This document shows, piece by piece, positions 55,806 to 64,000 of a stretch of 64,000 nt of DNA. A program made the position numbers and the translations under genes. Each line of letters starts with the position of its first letter. Within the stretch, counting starts at the first letter, position 1. The notes beneath the pieces were generated by a model. The model had not been told where the DNA came from, searched no databases, and was given only the letters and a program-made list of their open reading frames with translations. The DNA comes from Devosia lacusdianchii (GTDB lineage: Bacteria; Pseudomonadota; Alphaproteobacteria; Rhizobiales; Devosiaceae), in contig NZ_CP092483.1 in NCBI RefSeq assembly GCF_022429625.1, forward strand, positions 2,790,001 to 2,854,000, written 5' to 3'.

Positions 55806-57005
55806 TTGTCCTCCAATCTCGCCCGGCAATTCCTCCTCCGCGAGGATGTCGTTTTTCTCAACCATGGCTCGTTCGGCGCCTGCCCGCGCCCGGTATTCCA
55901 AGCCTACCAGAACTGGCAGCTCGAGCTCGAAGGCCAGCCCGTCGAGTTTCTCGGCCGTCGCCTGAGCGAGTTCATGCGCGCGCCTCGCGTAGCGCTTGCC
56001 GAAGAACTCGGCACCAGTCCCGACAACGTTGCCGGCGTCGTCAATGCCACGGCCGGACTCAACATCGTCGCCCAGTCGCTCGACCTCAAGCCCGGCGACC
56101 AGATCCTCACTACCGACCACGAATATTCGGCGCTGGAAAAGACCTGGGCCTATGTCTGCCGTAAGACTGGGGCCGAGGTCGTGGTTGTCGATATTCCCCT
56201 GCCACTGACGTCAGAAGCGCAGTTCACCGACACCATCGTCAACGCCTTCACGAACCGCACCAAGGTGCTGTTCCTCAGCCACATCACCTCACCGACCGCC
56301 CTGCTCTTCCCCATCGAACGCTCGATCGCCGCCGCCCGCGAACGGGGCATCTGGAGCATCATCGACGGCGCTCACACCCCCGGCCATATCAAGCTCGATC
56401 TCGACGCCATCGGGGCTGATTTCTATTCGGGCAATTGCCACAAATGGATGATGGCGCCCAAGGGCTCGGCCTTCCTCTATGCCCGCCCCGAACTGCAGGG
56501 CATGCTCAATCCGCTGGTCATCTCGCATGGCTGGACCAAGGATTCCAAGGAACCCGGCGCCAAGGGCGCCTTCGGCAATTCGCCCTTCATCGACGAGATC
56601 GAAATGCAGGGCACGCGCGATCCGGCCGCCTGGCTGGCCGTCGCCGCCGCGCTCGACTACCGCAAGGAGAATGATTGGTGGGCCATCTCCGCCCACTGTC
56701 AGGCTCTGGCCCAGGACACCGCCCGCCGCCTTGGCGAGATCACCGGCCTGCCCCCGATCAGCAGCCCGGAATTCTCCGCCCCGCAGATGGTCTCGATGCC
56801 CATCCCGGAATGCGATCCGGTCGACATCCACGATCGCCTGCTGGAGCGCCACAACATCGAAATTCCCGTCCTCAAATGGAAGGACGGCCACTTCGTCCGC
56901 GTCTCGGTACAGGGCTACAATTCCAAGGCGCAGATGGATTTGCTGATCGAGGCAGTCACCGAACTGCTCGACTTGAAAGCCGCCGGAAGCCGCAAAGCCT
57001 CGTAA
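55806..57005 (+). CDS. class V aminotransferase, isopenicillin-N epimerase-like
   Basis: 399 aa from a TTG two bases after the permease stop, so it belongs to the ABC operon. Class V PLP fold: FLNHGSFGACPRPVFQAYQNW, TTDHEYSALEKTW, IDGAHTPGHIKLDL and the PLP lysine in GNCHKWMMAPKG. Relatives include isopenicillin-N epimerase and various beta-eliminating or desulfurising enzymes. The likely role is conversion of the compound brought in by the transporter. Confidence 0.9.
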   Translation: MSSNLARQFLLREDVVFLNHGSFGACPRPVFQAYQNWQLELEGQPVEFLGRRLSEFMRAPRVALAEELGTSPDNVAGVVNATAGLNIVAQSLDLKPGDQILTTDHEYSALEKTWAYVCRKTGAEVVVVDIPLPLTSEAQFTDTIVNAFTNRTKVLFLSHITSPTALLFPIERSIAAARERGIWSIIDGAHTPGHIKLDLDAIGADFYSGNCHKWMMAPKGSAFLYARPELQGMLNPLVISHGWTKDSKEPGAKGAFGNSPFIDEIEMQGTRDPAAWLAVAAALDYRKENDWWAISAHCQALAQDTARRLGEITGLPPISSPEFSAPQMVSMPIPECDPVDIHDRLLERHNIEIPVLKWKDGHFVRVSVQGYNSKAQMDLLIEAVTELLDLKAAGSRKAS

Positions 57006-57074
57006 AGGCTGACAAACGGCGCGAACTGTGGTGTGTGTGCCGCTGGCTTGCGGCACACCAGGAGGAAGCGTGCG

Positions 57075-57800
57075 GTGACTCGGGCAGCATTGACCTATCT
57101 GGAACCGCTGGAAACCCGCACGCGCGGCGTGGCCGTGCTCGACGCGCTCGCTGAAATGGTTGAGCGTTCGGGCCTCAAGATTGGCGACCGCCTGCCACCC
57201 GAAGTTTCCCTTGCCGCGACGCTCGGCGTCGGCCGCTCCACCATCCGCGAGGCCCTCAACCGCTGGGAAGGCCTCGGCATCATCCGCCGCCGCCGCGGCG
57301 ATGGCACCTATCTGTCGGCCCGCGTCCAGACCTCGCGCGGCCTCGTCCCCACCATGGTCCGCCTCGAAGGCGAGGCGCTGCTGCGCCTGATGGAAATCCG
57401 CCGTACGCTCGAAAACGACGTGGTGCGCAAGGCGACGATCAACGCCACGCCCGCCCAGCGCCAGCAAATCTCGCACCTCTGCGATGTGCTGCTGGTCGAG
57501 GTTAATGCCGGCCGCTCATGGGGCAAAGTCGACCACGCCTTCCACAGCGCCATCTACGATGCCTCGGGCAATCCGATGTATGGGCAGATTCTGTTCAACC
57601 TCGGCCGAGCGCTGGAGCGTGGCAACGAGTCCCCCTTCGCCGCCGATAACTTCGGTCTTGAATCGTTCCCCTTCCACCGCGACCTGGCCGACGCCATCGT
57701 CGCCGCCGACGCCGAATTGGCCGTCCAGGCAATCAACCGCCTGCTCGACACCGTGGAAATCGAAGTCAAAGCCATCATCGACGACGGCAAGCTGGGGTAA
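57075..57800 (+). CDS. GntR-family regulator, FadR/FCD type
   Basis: 241 aa from a GTG with GGAGGAA eight nt upstream; the open frame begins 42 bases earlier. N-terminal winged helix (LPPEVSLAATLGVGRSTIREALNRWEGLGIIRRRRGDGTYL) and a helical FCD ligand domain with Asp, His residues typical of its metal site (DHAFHSAIYDASGN, FPFHRDLADAI). Last gene of the ABC/aminotransferase unit, so it probably controls that operon in response to the transported compound. Confidence 0.9.
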   Translation: MTRAALTYLEPLETRTRGVAVLDALAEMVERSGLKIGDRLPPEVSLAATLGVGRSTIREALNRWEGLGIIRRRRGDGTYLSARVQTSRGLVPTMVRLEGEALLRLMEIRRTLENDVVRKATINATPAQRQQISHLCDVLLVEVNAGRSWGKVDHAFHSAIYDASGNPMYGQILFNLGRALERGNESPFAADNFGLESFPFHRDLADAIVAADAELAVQAINRLLDTVEIEVKAIIDDGKLG

Positions 57801-57808
57801 GCCTTCTT

Positions 57809-57834
57809 CACCTCTCCCTTTTGGGGGAGAGGTG
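57809..57834. terminator. tail-to-tail hairpin between gntR and hemH
   Basis: CACCTCTCCC/GGGAGAGGTG around a TTTTGG loop, seven bases from each stop codon. No T-run, but its position suggests a bidirectional 3'-end structure. Confidence 0.5.
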
Positions 57835-57840
57835 AGAACC

Positions 57841-58866
57841 TCAAATCCAGCCGCTCAATTCCCGCCGCACCATCGCTTCGATCATGTCCATTCCGCCAGG
57901 GCTGTCATTAAGGCACGGAATGTAGGCGAAGCGCTCGCCCCCGGCCTCCATGAACGTTTCCTTGCCCTGCATGGCGATTTCTTCGAGCGTCTCGATGCAA
58001 TCCGCCGAAAAGGCCGGTGCTAGTATGGCGATCTTCTTGATGCCCTTGCCAGGCAGCTCACCCAGCGTCACGTCCGTATAGGGCTCCAGCCACTTGGTTG
58101 GCCCGAAGCGGGACTGGAACGTCACCATGATCTTTGACTTGTCCCACCCCAGTTGCTCGCGCACCAGCCGCGTCGTCTTGTGACACTGGCAGTGATAGGG
58201 GTCGCCGCGCTCCAGGTATTCGACCGGCATGCCGTGATAGCTGGTGATCACCAGATCCGGTTCGAAATCCAGCGCCGCAACGCCGTCACGGATCGAATTG
58301 GCCAGCGTCTCGACATACTTGGCATCGTCGAAATAGGCCGGCGCTGTGCGCACAGCCGGCTGCCAGCGCATCGCGCCCAGTGCCTCGAACGCCTTGTCAT
58401 TGGCGGTGGCGGTGGTCGTGGCCGAATATTGCGGATAGAGCGGCACCAGCAGGATTTTCTGGCATCCCGCCGCGCGCATCTTTTCCAGCACGCTTTTGGT
58501 CGAGGGGTTGCCGTAGCGCATGGCGAAATCCACCACGATATCCTCGTTGCCGGCCAGCCGCGCGGCCAGCGCTTCGGTCTGGTTGCGCGTGATCACCCGC
58601 AGCGGGCTTTCGTTCTTTTCCTTGTCCCAGATCTGCGCATAGGCATGGCCACTCTTCTGCGGCCGGAAGCTCAGGATCACGAGGTTGAGGATCGGCCACC
58701 ACAGCCATTTCGGCGTCTCGATGACACGCGGATCGCTCAAAAATTCCTTGAGATAGCGCCGTACGCTCCAATAGTCCGTCGCGTCCGGCGTGCCCAAATT
58801 GAGCAGCAAGACGCCGATCTTGGGCTTCTGGATAAACGGATGGTCGGGGGGCAATGAGTGGGACAT
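57841..58866 (-). CDS. hemH: ferrochelatase
   Basis: 341 aa, usual length. Start MSHSLPPDHPFIQKPKIGVLLLNLGTPDATDYWSVRRYLKEFLSD; the active-site His in ITSYHGMP and the conserved DPYHCQCHKTTR segment are present, with the C-terminal FSADCIETLEEI. Inserts ferrous iron into protoporphyrin IX at the inner membrane. Monocistronic. Confidence 0.97.
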   Translation of the reverse strand: MSHSLPPDHPFIQKPKIGVLLLNLGTPDATDYWSVRRYLKEFLSDPRVIETPKWLWWPILNLVILSFRPQKSGHAYAQIWDKEKNESPLRVITRNQTEALAARLAGNEDIVVDFAMRYGNPSTKSVLEKMRAAGCQKILLVPLYPQYSATTTATANDKAFEALGAMRWQPAVRTAPAYFDDAKYVETLANSIRDGVAALDFEPDLVITSYHGMPVEYLERGDPYHCQCHKTTRLVREQLGWDKSKIMVTFQSRFGPTKWLEPYTDVTLGELPGKGIKKIAILAPAFSADCIETLEEIAMQGKETFMEAGGERFAYIPCLNDSPGGMDMIEAMVRRELSGWI

Positions 58867-58947
58867 GGGCGCCGGTTTTTGAACTGTTCTAGGCTGGGGC
58901 GCACCATAAACGCTCCCCGCTCATCCGCAAGGCGGCGATGGGTCGCG

Positions 58948-60633
58948 CTAGAGGCTGGCAATCAGCAGCAGCACGCCGAATGCCAGCACCGCAACCGCAC
59001 CCAGCAGTTCCACCCACCAGACCAGGGCAGCAGTCACCGGATTGTCGACGCCCCCGATCCTCCGCGCAAGACCCTTCGCCGTCACGGCCAGTGTCGCCAG
59101 AACTGCGACCGTGATTGCCGTCCCCGCTCCCATCAGGAACACAGCGGCAATACCTGCCGGCAGCAGCCCCTGCGACAGTGCGAACACCAGCACCACCAGC
59201 GCGCCCGAACACGGCCGCAAACCAACCGCCAGGACCACGCTGAGCTGCTCCCGCAAACTCCCGGTCGTCGCCTCGGGCGTTACGATATGAACGTGATCGT
59301 GGCCGGCATGGTCATGGCCATGGTCATCATGATTGTGATGATCATGATGGTGGTGATCGTGACCATGATGATGGTGATCGTGCTCACCATGGCTATGCAG
59401 GTGAGCATGCGCCTTATGCGCCATGTCATCGTGTTGGTGCGAATGCGAATGCCCCCAGCCGAACACCTTGCGGGCCACAAGCCATAGCCCGAGCAGCGCC
59501 ACCATGGCGTAAGACGCAATGCCGATCCAGTTGGCCGCATCGCCCATGGCGATGCTGGTCATACCCAGCAACCCGGCCGCGACAAGCACGAACACAACGG
59601 CCACCAGCGACTGCATCAGCGCCGACAGCACGCTCAGCAACACGCCACGCCGCAATTGCGTTTCGTTCGCGAGCACATAGGACGAGATCACCACCTTACC
59701 GTGGCCCGGCCCCGCAGCGTGGAAAACGCCATAGAGAAAACTCAGCCCGCCCAACACCCAGAATGCCGTCCAATCCGTCCGCAACGCATCAAGCGAGGTG
59801 GTCATCGCGCCATAGAAATTGCGCTGCTGCTCCTGGATCCAGCCAAAAAAGCCCGTGCGCGGCAGGTTGAGCCCCGGCTCGGGCGGTGGTCCGCCGAACG
59901 GCATGGCGGGCCTTGCCTGCGCGACCTCATTGACCGCCTCCAGCGCCGAGGCTGGCGCTGCCGCCGGAGCGCCGTCGCAGGTCACGACGATCAGCCCCTG
60001 CGTACCCCGCATCGCCGCCGCCAGGTCGGGCGGCAATTCAGTGACGTCTGGCCCGAGCGCATAGAGCCGCTGCTCCACATCCGGATCCATATCCTTGGGC
60101 GGATCGAGCGTCACCGCGCAGCCAGCCGGCGCATTTTCCAGCGTAACGTCCGATGCACTGCCGAAGGTAATCGCCACATAGTATTCCGGGTCGTAGACGC
60201 CCATCTCGAACCGCTTGCCCAGCGGATGCGGCCGGTTCGTCGTCAGGGAATAGGTCAGCGTCGTATGACCATCGGCATAGTCCATCCGCTGGTCGCCAAC
60301 TGGACTGAATGTCAGCGGATCACTGGCGTCACCGGCAATCGTATAGAAGCCGTAGTCCGCCAGGCCGGTCATGTTCTCGTCGGCGAGGCCCTGCATCTCC
60401 TCGGCGCTGGTTTGCCGGTCGCCATTGGTATCGAGCCCCTGCGTCACCCAGGCCGAGAATGCCGTATCGAAGGTCCACGCGTGCCGCAGACCAACAACGG
60501 CGCCGCTATCGTCGAACCGGATGGTTACCTTCGCATCGATGAAAATGTGCGGGTGAGCAAAAGCCGGCGCGGCAAAGGCCAGCATGCCAAATACGAAACC
60601 GGCAAGCCGGCCGCAAAAACTACGCAGCGTCAC
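58948..60633 (-). CDS. DUF1007-NicO fusion: nickel/cobalt efflux protein with His-rich loop
   Basis: 561 aa. Signal peptide MTLRSFCGRLAGFVFGMLAFAAPAFA, then a periplasmic DUF1007 domain (HPHIFIDAKVTIRFDDSG) to about residue 215. The rest is a six-helix NicO/RcnA-type transporter, with HAAGPGHGKVVISSY and GLRPCSGALVVLVFALSQG as family motifs. Between helices lies a loop of about 50 residues in which about half are His (GHSHSHQHDD, then HDHHHHGHDHHHH), a metal-binding segment typical of RcnA. In many genomes the two domains are separate genes. Confidence 0.93.
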   Translation of the reverse strand: MTLRSFCGRLAGFVFGMLAFAAPAFAHPHIFIDAKVTIRFDDSGAVVGLRHAWTFDTAFSAWVTQGLDTNGDRQTSAEEMQGLADENMTGLADYGFYTIAGDASDPLTFSPVGDQRMDYADGHTTLTYSLTTNRPHPLGKRFEMGVYDPEYYVAITFGSASDVTLENAPAGCAVTLDPPKDMDPDVEQRLYALGPDVTELPPDLAAAMRGTQGLIVVTCDGAPAAAPASALEAVNEVAQARPAMPFGGPPPEPGLNLPRTGFFGWIQEQQRNFYGAMTTSLDALRTDWTAFWVLGGLSFLYGVFHAAGPGHGKVVISSYVLANETQLRRGVLLSVLSALMQSLVAVVFVLVAAGLLGMTSIAMGDAANWIGIASYAMVALLGLWLVARKVFGWGHSHSHQHDDMAHKAHAHLHSHGEHDHHHHGHDHHHHDHHNHDDHGHDHAGHDHVHIVTPEATTGSLREQLSVVLAVGLRPCSGALVVLVFALSQGLLPAGIAAVFLMGAGTAITVAVLATLAVTAKGLARRIGGVDNPVTAALVWWVELLGAVAVLAFGVLLLIASL

Positions 60634-60642
60634 ATTCCGCCC

Positions 60643-61542
60643 CTAGCTAATCGGATGCGTCGCAAACCAGTCGACCAGATGGTCGATCAGCGCCCGCACC
60701 TTGCCCGCCAGATGCCGCCGATGCGGATACACCGCCTGCAACGTCTGGCCGGTCGGCAGAAAGTCCTTCAGCACCGGCACAAGCTCGCCGCTGGCTACCA
60801 CCGGGTCCGCCAGATAGGACGGTAATATGACAAATCCGAGACCCATCACCGCCGCCTTGCGCGCGGCAAGCGGCGAATTGACCCGCAATGGTCCATTGAC
60901 CGGCACCGAGATCGTCTTGCCATCTTCGGTGAAGCGCCAGTTCGACTGACCCTGCAGGTTGACGTCGATAATGCAGGGCAAATGCCGCAGGTCCTCGGGA
61001 TGCTCGGGCGTACCATGCTGCTTGAGCAGACCAGGCGAGGCCCCCACGATCACGTGCATGTCGGCGATCTTGCGCGCGATCAGCGAGGAGTCGGCGAGCG
61101 TCGAAATGCGCAACGCCACATCGACCCCCTCGTCGACCAGATCGACATAGCGATCCTCGAGCCGCAGATCGAGCGTCACCTTCGGATGCTTGCGCAGATA
61201 TTCGTAGATAGCCGGCGCCAGCGTATCCTCGCCGAAATTGCGCGGTGCCGACACCCGCAACAGGCCGCGCGGCTCGGCTGTCTGGTCGGTAATGGTCGCA
61301 TCGAGATCGTCAAGTTGCTGCAGCAGCGCGCTGGCCTCGCGATAATAGGCCTCGCCCGCCTCGGTCAGGCTGAGCTTCCGCGTGGTCCGATTCATCAGCC
61401 TCACCCCGAGATAATCCTCAAGGTCGGTGACGTACTTGCTGAGCAGCGCCTTGGAGCGCCCATGCTGGCGCGCGGCCGACGAAAAGCCGCCAGAGTCGAA
61501 AACCTGGACGAAGGCGCGGATGCGGGCCAGGTCCTGTGTCAC
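60643..61542 (-). CDS. LysR-family transcriptional regulator
   Basis: 299 aa from a GTG. Winged helix LARIRAFVQVFDSGGFSSAARQHGRSKALLSKYVTDLEDYLGVRLMNRTTRKLSLTEAG; LysR substrate domain. Belongs to the branch of LysR proteins with a RTTRKLSLTEAG linker, often acting on nearby oxidoreductase or efflux genes. Target unknown; it follows the NicO gene on the minus strand side. Confidence 0.92.
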   Translation of the reverse strand: MTQDLARIRAFVQVFDSGGFSSAARQHGRSKALLSKYVTDLEDYLGVRLMNRTTRKLSLTEAGEAYYREASALLQQLDDLDATITDQTAEPRGLLRVSAPRNFGEDTLAPAIYEYLRKHPKVTLDLRLEDRYVDLVDEGVDVALRISTLADSSLIARKIADMHVIVGASPGLLKQHGTPEHPEDLRHLPCIIDVNLQGQSNWRFTEDGKTISVPVNGPLRVNSPLAARKAAVMGLGFVILPSYLADPVVASGELVPVLKDFLPTGQTLQAVYPHRRHLAGKVRALIDHLVDWFATHPIS

Positions 61543-61707
61543 GAAAGCAAGTCCTGCGTCATGATGTTCCGTTCACGGGATCGACGTAATGGACGCATAA
61601 CTCATCTGCACCAGGTGAACAATAACGGGTCTTGGTCGTTCCACGATTAACGATAGGATGGAAACGCCAATCGACGCGCCCAAGGAGTTCGGACTATTTT
61701 CCCGCCC

Positions 61708-62130
61708 ATGTCCAAACCCTCATCCCGCTCCACGCTTTATCGGCTGATCGAAGCCGGCCAGCTCGCGCATAAGGCGCTGCTGCTGCCGCTCGTCGAGCGC
61801 GGGCTCGAACCCGGCGACGATGCCATCCTGTTCGAGCTTGGCCGCAACGGGATGACCGAGGCGGCCCTTGCCGCGGAATTGGGCCTGGATGGCGACGCGA
61901 TCGCCGCCCGCCTCAGCCGTCTCGGCGAGCGAGGCCTCGTCACTCGGCAGGCTGTCGGGCCGGAGCTTGCACCTGGCATTGCCCTGACCGAACGCGGCGT
62001 GCGCATCCGTAACGGGCTGGCCGATCACTGGACCCAGCTCGAGGATGCCCTCATGGGCGAGTTGAAAGCCAAGCAACGCAAGAAGCTGGGCGATCGGCTG
62101 AAGCGCTTCGTCGAATTGCTCCACTTCTAG
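61708..62130 (+). CDS. MarR-like winged-helix protein
   Basis: 140 aa. Contains EAALAAELGLDGDAIAARLSRLGERGLVTRQAVGPELAPGIALTERG, a winged helix with MarR features but a diverged wing lacking the DxR motif. Terminal helices dimerise in the family. Target unknown. Confidence 0.75.
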   Translation: MSKPSSRSTLYRLIEAGQLAHKALLLPLVERGLEPGDDAILFELGRNGMTEAALAAELGLDGDAIAARLSRLGERGLVTRQAVGPELAPGIALTERGVRIRNGLADHWTQLEDALMGELKAKQRKKLGDRLKRFVELLHF

Positions 62131-62256
62131 CCGCACTCCATCCGGTTCTGACAAAGTCAGCGCGCTGATGACGAAGTCATTCAGCTTCCGTTCAGGCGGG
62201 AAAGTGTTTTGTGGGGACATCGGGCAAGCGATGCCCAAGTAAAAGGAGTTCAAGCA

Positions 62257-62702
62257 ATGGCTTTGAGCAAGAAACTCATGGCAGGCGGCCTCGCAGCCCT
62301 GGCGCTTATGGCGACGGCCGGTGCCGCAATGGCAGCCCCCGCTATGCAACCGGCAACGTCAATGTCCGCTCGGGTCCGAGCACGGGTTACGGCGTCGTCG
62401 ACGTGATGCGCCGCGGTGAACAGGTCGATGTGCAGCAGTGCCGCGGCAGCTGGTGCCTGGTCAATCGTCGTGGTCCCGACGGCTGGGTCTCGGCCAGCTA
62501 TCTCGACCGTGGCTACAATGGCGGCGGCTGGGACGACGACGACTATTACGAGCCGCCGGTCTGGAACCCGCGCCCGCCGCGTCCGCCGCACTGGAACCCG
62601 CGCCCGCCGCGTCCGTGGCCTGTCTACCCGCCCTACCCGCAGCGTCCGGGTGGTAGCGTGTGCTTCAACGGTCCGAACGGCTACTTCTGCATCGGCAACT
62701 AA
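62257..62702 (+). pseudogene. secreted SH3-like protein interrupted by a one-base frameshift
   Basis: AAAAGGAG and ATG 62257 start MALSKKLMAGGLAALALMA and a signal peptide to AMAAP. After that the frame turns to low-complexity and stops at 62406. The frame one base back continues RYATGNVNVRSGPSTGYGVV, with RRGEQVDVQQCRGSWCLV and DGWVSASYL, and reaches a stop at 62702 after a WNPRPPRPP repeat. The shift lies in a CCCCC run at 62336-62340; one more C would restore a protein like that at 37604. Real mutation or base-calling error. Confidence 0.8.
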
Positions 62703-62713
62703 GCCATTTCGAG

Positions 62714-62739
62714 CGCCGCCCTCCGGGGCGGCGTTTTTC
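62714..62739 (+). terminator. intrinsic terminator after the frameshifted SH3 gene
   Basis: CGCCGCCC TCCG GGGCGGCG, then TTTTTCTT. Abuts the end of the minus-strand gene at 62740. Confidence 0.85.
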
Positions 62740-63180
62740 TTATTCCACCTTCAGCCGATCGACGTCGATCCCGCGCTGCTCCAGCGGCTGTCGCATGCGC
62801 CGCCCGAGGAATTCGTTGAGCCCATAGGTCACCAGCCCGCCGACGATTAACGCTATGGCAAAGCCGCGCAGCCCATCCTGGCTGGCCGCGACGATGGCCG
62901 AGAACAAGGTCACGCCCGCAGCTCCCAGCAGCGTCCAACCCTTGCGCTCGCTGGCCAGCCGCAGGTTCCGCGCGCCCGAATGCAACAGGTCGCGCAGCTC
63001 GGTATCGCTCATGGCGACGAGATCGCGATTGGTCCGTTCACGGCGGATCGTCTCGATATAGGCATCGACGCGCCGCATGGTCAGCGACTCCCGTTCGTCG
63101 GTACGCTTGCCGCGCGACAATAGCGTCCAGCCGCCGCCCACCAGCAGCAACACCAGCGCAATTTCAATCAGCCAGATCAT
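62740..63180 (-). CDS. small membrane protein, unknown
   Basis: 146 aa. N-terminal membrane helix (MIWLIEIALVLLLVGGGWTLL), a charged stretch (RGKRTDERESLTMRRVDAYIETIRRERTNRDLVAMSDTELRDLL), then two more hydrophobic segments (GWTLLGAAGVTLFSAIV and FAIALIVGGLVTYGL). No family recognised. Confidence 0.65.
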   Translation of the reverse strand: MIWLIEIALVLLLVGGGWTLLSRGKRTDERESLTMRRVDAYIETIRRERTNRDLVAMSDTELRDLLHSGARNLRLASERKGWTLLGAAGVTLFSAIVAASQDGLRGFAIALIVGGLVTYGLNEFLGRRMRQPLEQRGIDVDRLKVE

Positions 63181-63300
63181 TACGGGCCTCCCATTGCCTA
63201 TGCTGCATCACATGCCCTTCCCGATCACGGACTTCAAGACCGCGCAACCCCTGCGCCGCTGGCTCGTTGTCAAACCAACGTCAGTTGAAGGAAGTCCATC

Positions 63301-64000
63301 ATGGCCACCGCCACCACCGATACCAAGACGACCCCTCGCCGCCCCGCAACGAAGGCGGCTTCCGCAAAACCTGCCGCCACTAAGGCCGCGAAGAGCCCGG
63401 CAAAGCCAGCGGCCAATGCGGGCGCGGCCAAGACCCTCAAAGCCAAGTCCGCCCCAAAAACCAAGCCCGTGGCCGCCAAGCGCGCCGCCAGCCCGGCCAA
63501 CCGGCAGTCCCGCGACTCCAGCATGACCGGCAAGGAACACGACGATCACGTCGACCGCGTCTGGGAACTGGCCAAGCGCATTGGCATCGCCATGTTCGTG
63601 ACCTGGGATGGTAAGCAACAGCGCGCCCGTCCGCTGGCTGCCAGCGTCGAAAAGGATGAAGGGGCGATCTATTTCCTCATCGACATCAACGGTGAGAAGG
63701 ATGATCAGGTCTCTGAGTTTCCGATGGTCAGCGTCAGCTTCGCCGATCACAAGAGCAGCAAGTATGTAGCGATCTCGGGCAAGGCCACGGTCTCGAACGA
63801 CCGCAAGCGGATCAAGGACCTCTGGTCGCCCTTCGCCAAGGCCTGGTGGGATAGCCCCGAAGACCCGGCCATCCGCGTCATCAAGGTCGTGCCGCAGGAC
63901 GCCGAACTGTGGGACAGCCCCGGCCGCATCGTCACGACGATCTCGATGTTGGCCGCTGCCGTCACCGGCCGTACGCCGAAGATCGGTGAAAACGCCAAAG
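63301..64000 (+). CDS. stress-type PNPOx-like protein with histone-H1-like N-terminal tail (partial, runs off the end)
   Basis: About 233 codons are present; the stop lies beyond the window. GAAGGAAG precedes the ATG. Residues 1-75 are an Ala/Lys/Pro tail (KTTPRRPATKAASAKPAATK and so on), like bacterial H1-like DNA-binding tails. From about residue 80 the sequence parallels the protein at 48426 (VDRVWELAKRIGIAMFVTWDGKQQRARPLAASVE, then PEDPAIRVIKVVPQDAELWDSPGRI). A paralogue that may be targeted to DNA or polyphosphate. Confidence 0.85.
   Translation, partial: MATATTDTKTTPRRPATKAASAKPAATKAAKSPAKPAANAGAAKTLKAKSAPKTKPVAAKRAASPANRQSRDSSMTGKEHDDHVDRVWELAKRIGIAMFVTWDGKQQRARPLAASVEKDEGAIYFLIDINGEKDDQVSEFPMVSVSFADHKSSKYVAISGKATVSNDRKRIKDLWSPFAKAWWDSPEDPAIRVIKVVPQDAELWDSPGRIVTTISMLAAAVTGRTPKIGENAK

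Noticed and set aside
59310..59420. ATGATG/CATCAT microsatellite and Met/Val-rich + strand frame
   Set aside because: Antisense of the His-rich loop codons of the NicO exporter.

Overview
The window is 64 kb of GC-rich chromosome from an alphaproteobacterium of the order Hyphomicrobiales. Family-level features (the trxB-lsrB/vtlR gene order, an UvrB with a long N-terminal extension, DUF1007-NicO, DUF4864 and DUF3597 proteins) and the style of the intergenic C-rich repeats suggest a Devosia-like organism. That placement is inference from memory, not a search. I see no rRNA, tRNA, CRISPR array, integrase or transposase.

Layout. 0-17 kb is core: ettA, a frameshifted TolB-like gene, a pair of M16 peptidases, a TPR-GGDEF protein, a YdeP-type molybdopterin oxidoreductase, ppk2, a cysteine hydrolase with a GlxA-type regulator, a soluble sugar dehydrogenase, greA, trxB, lsrB and a HAD hydrolase. 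17-20.3 kb holds corA followed by about 1 kb without protein genes. That stretch is a tandem array of four small-RNA genes. Each has a conserved upstream box, a promoter with 17-bp spacing and an intrinsic terminator, and together they show seven CCTCCTCCC (anti-Shine-Dalgarno) motifs, six of them in identical 13-nt hairpin loops whose stems covary. 20-36 kb is a mosaic of small operons and regulators: MarR/cupin, a LacI-type regulator with four operators facing one 65-aa gene, CBS, LysE, GNAT, Spy-like, MarR/DMT, HxlR/GST/tautomerase, and tdk with a thioesterase. 36.8-39 kb is a run of three related secreted SH3 plus crystallin-like proteins; further SH3 proteins lie at 49.8 and 62.3 kb, the latter frameshifted.

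41.9-48.4 kb is the accessory hot spot. uvrB is followed by a structured repeat of about 80 bp, then a second, diverged copy of the uvrB 3' end, then a relatively A+T-rich gene for a NACHT NTPase of the bacterial NLR-like (bNACHT) anti-phage type. Further on, three more copies of the same repeat disrupt a duplicated 64-aa gene.

50-58 kb carries a peptide/opine-type ABC uptake operon (binding protein, fused ATPases, two permeases) continuing into a class V aminotransferase and a FadR-type regulator, then hemH. 59-64 kb holds a DUF1007-NicO metal exporter with a His-rich loop, LysR and MarR-like regulators, and a stress-type PNPOx protein with a histone-H1-like tail that runs off the end.

Two genes (2.03 and 62.26 kb) carry apparent single-base deletions. 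They could be real pseudogenes or base-calling errors. The best candidates for something new are the anti-SD sRNA array, the NACHT gene with the duplicated uvrB tail, and the repeat family linked to both gene-end duplications.
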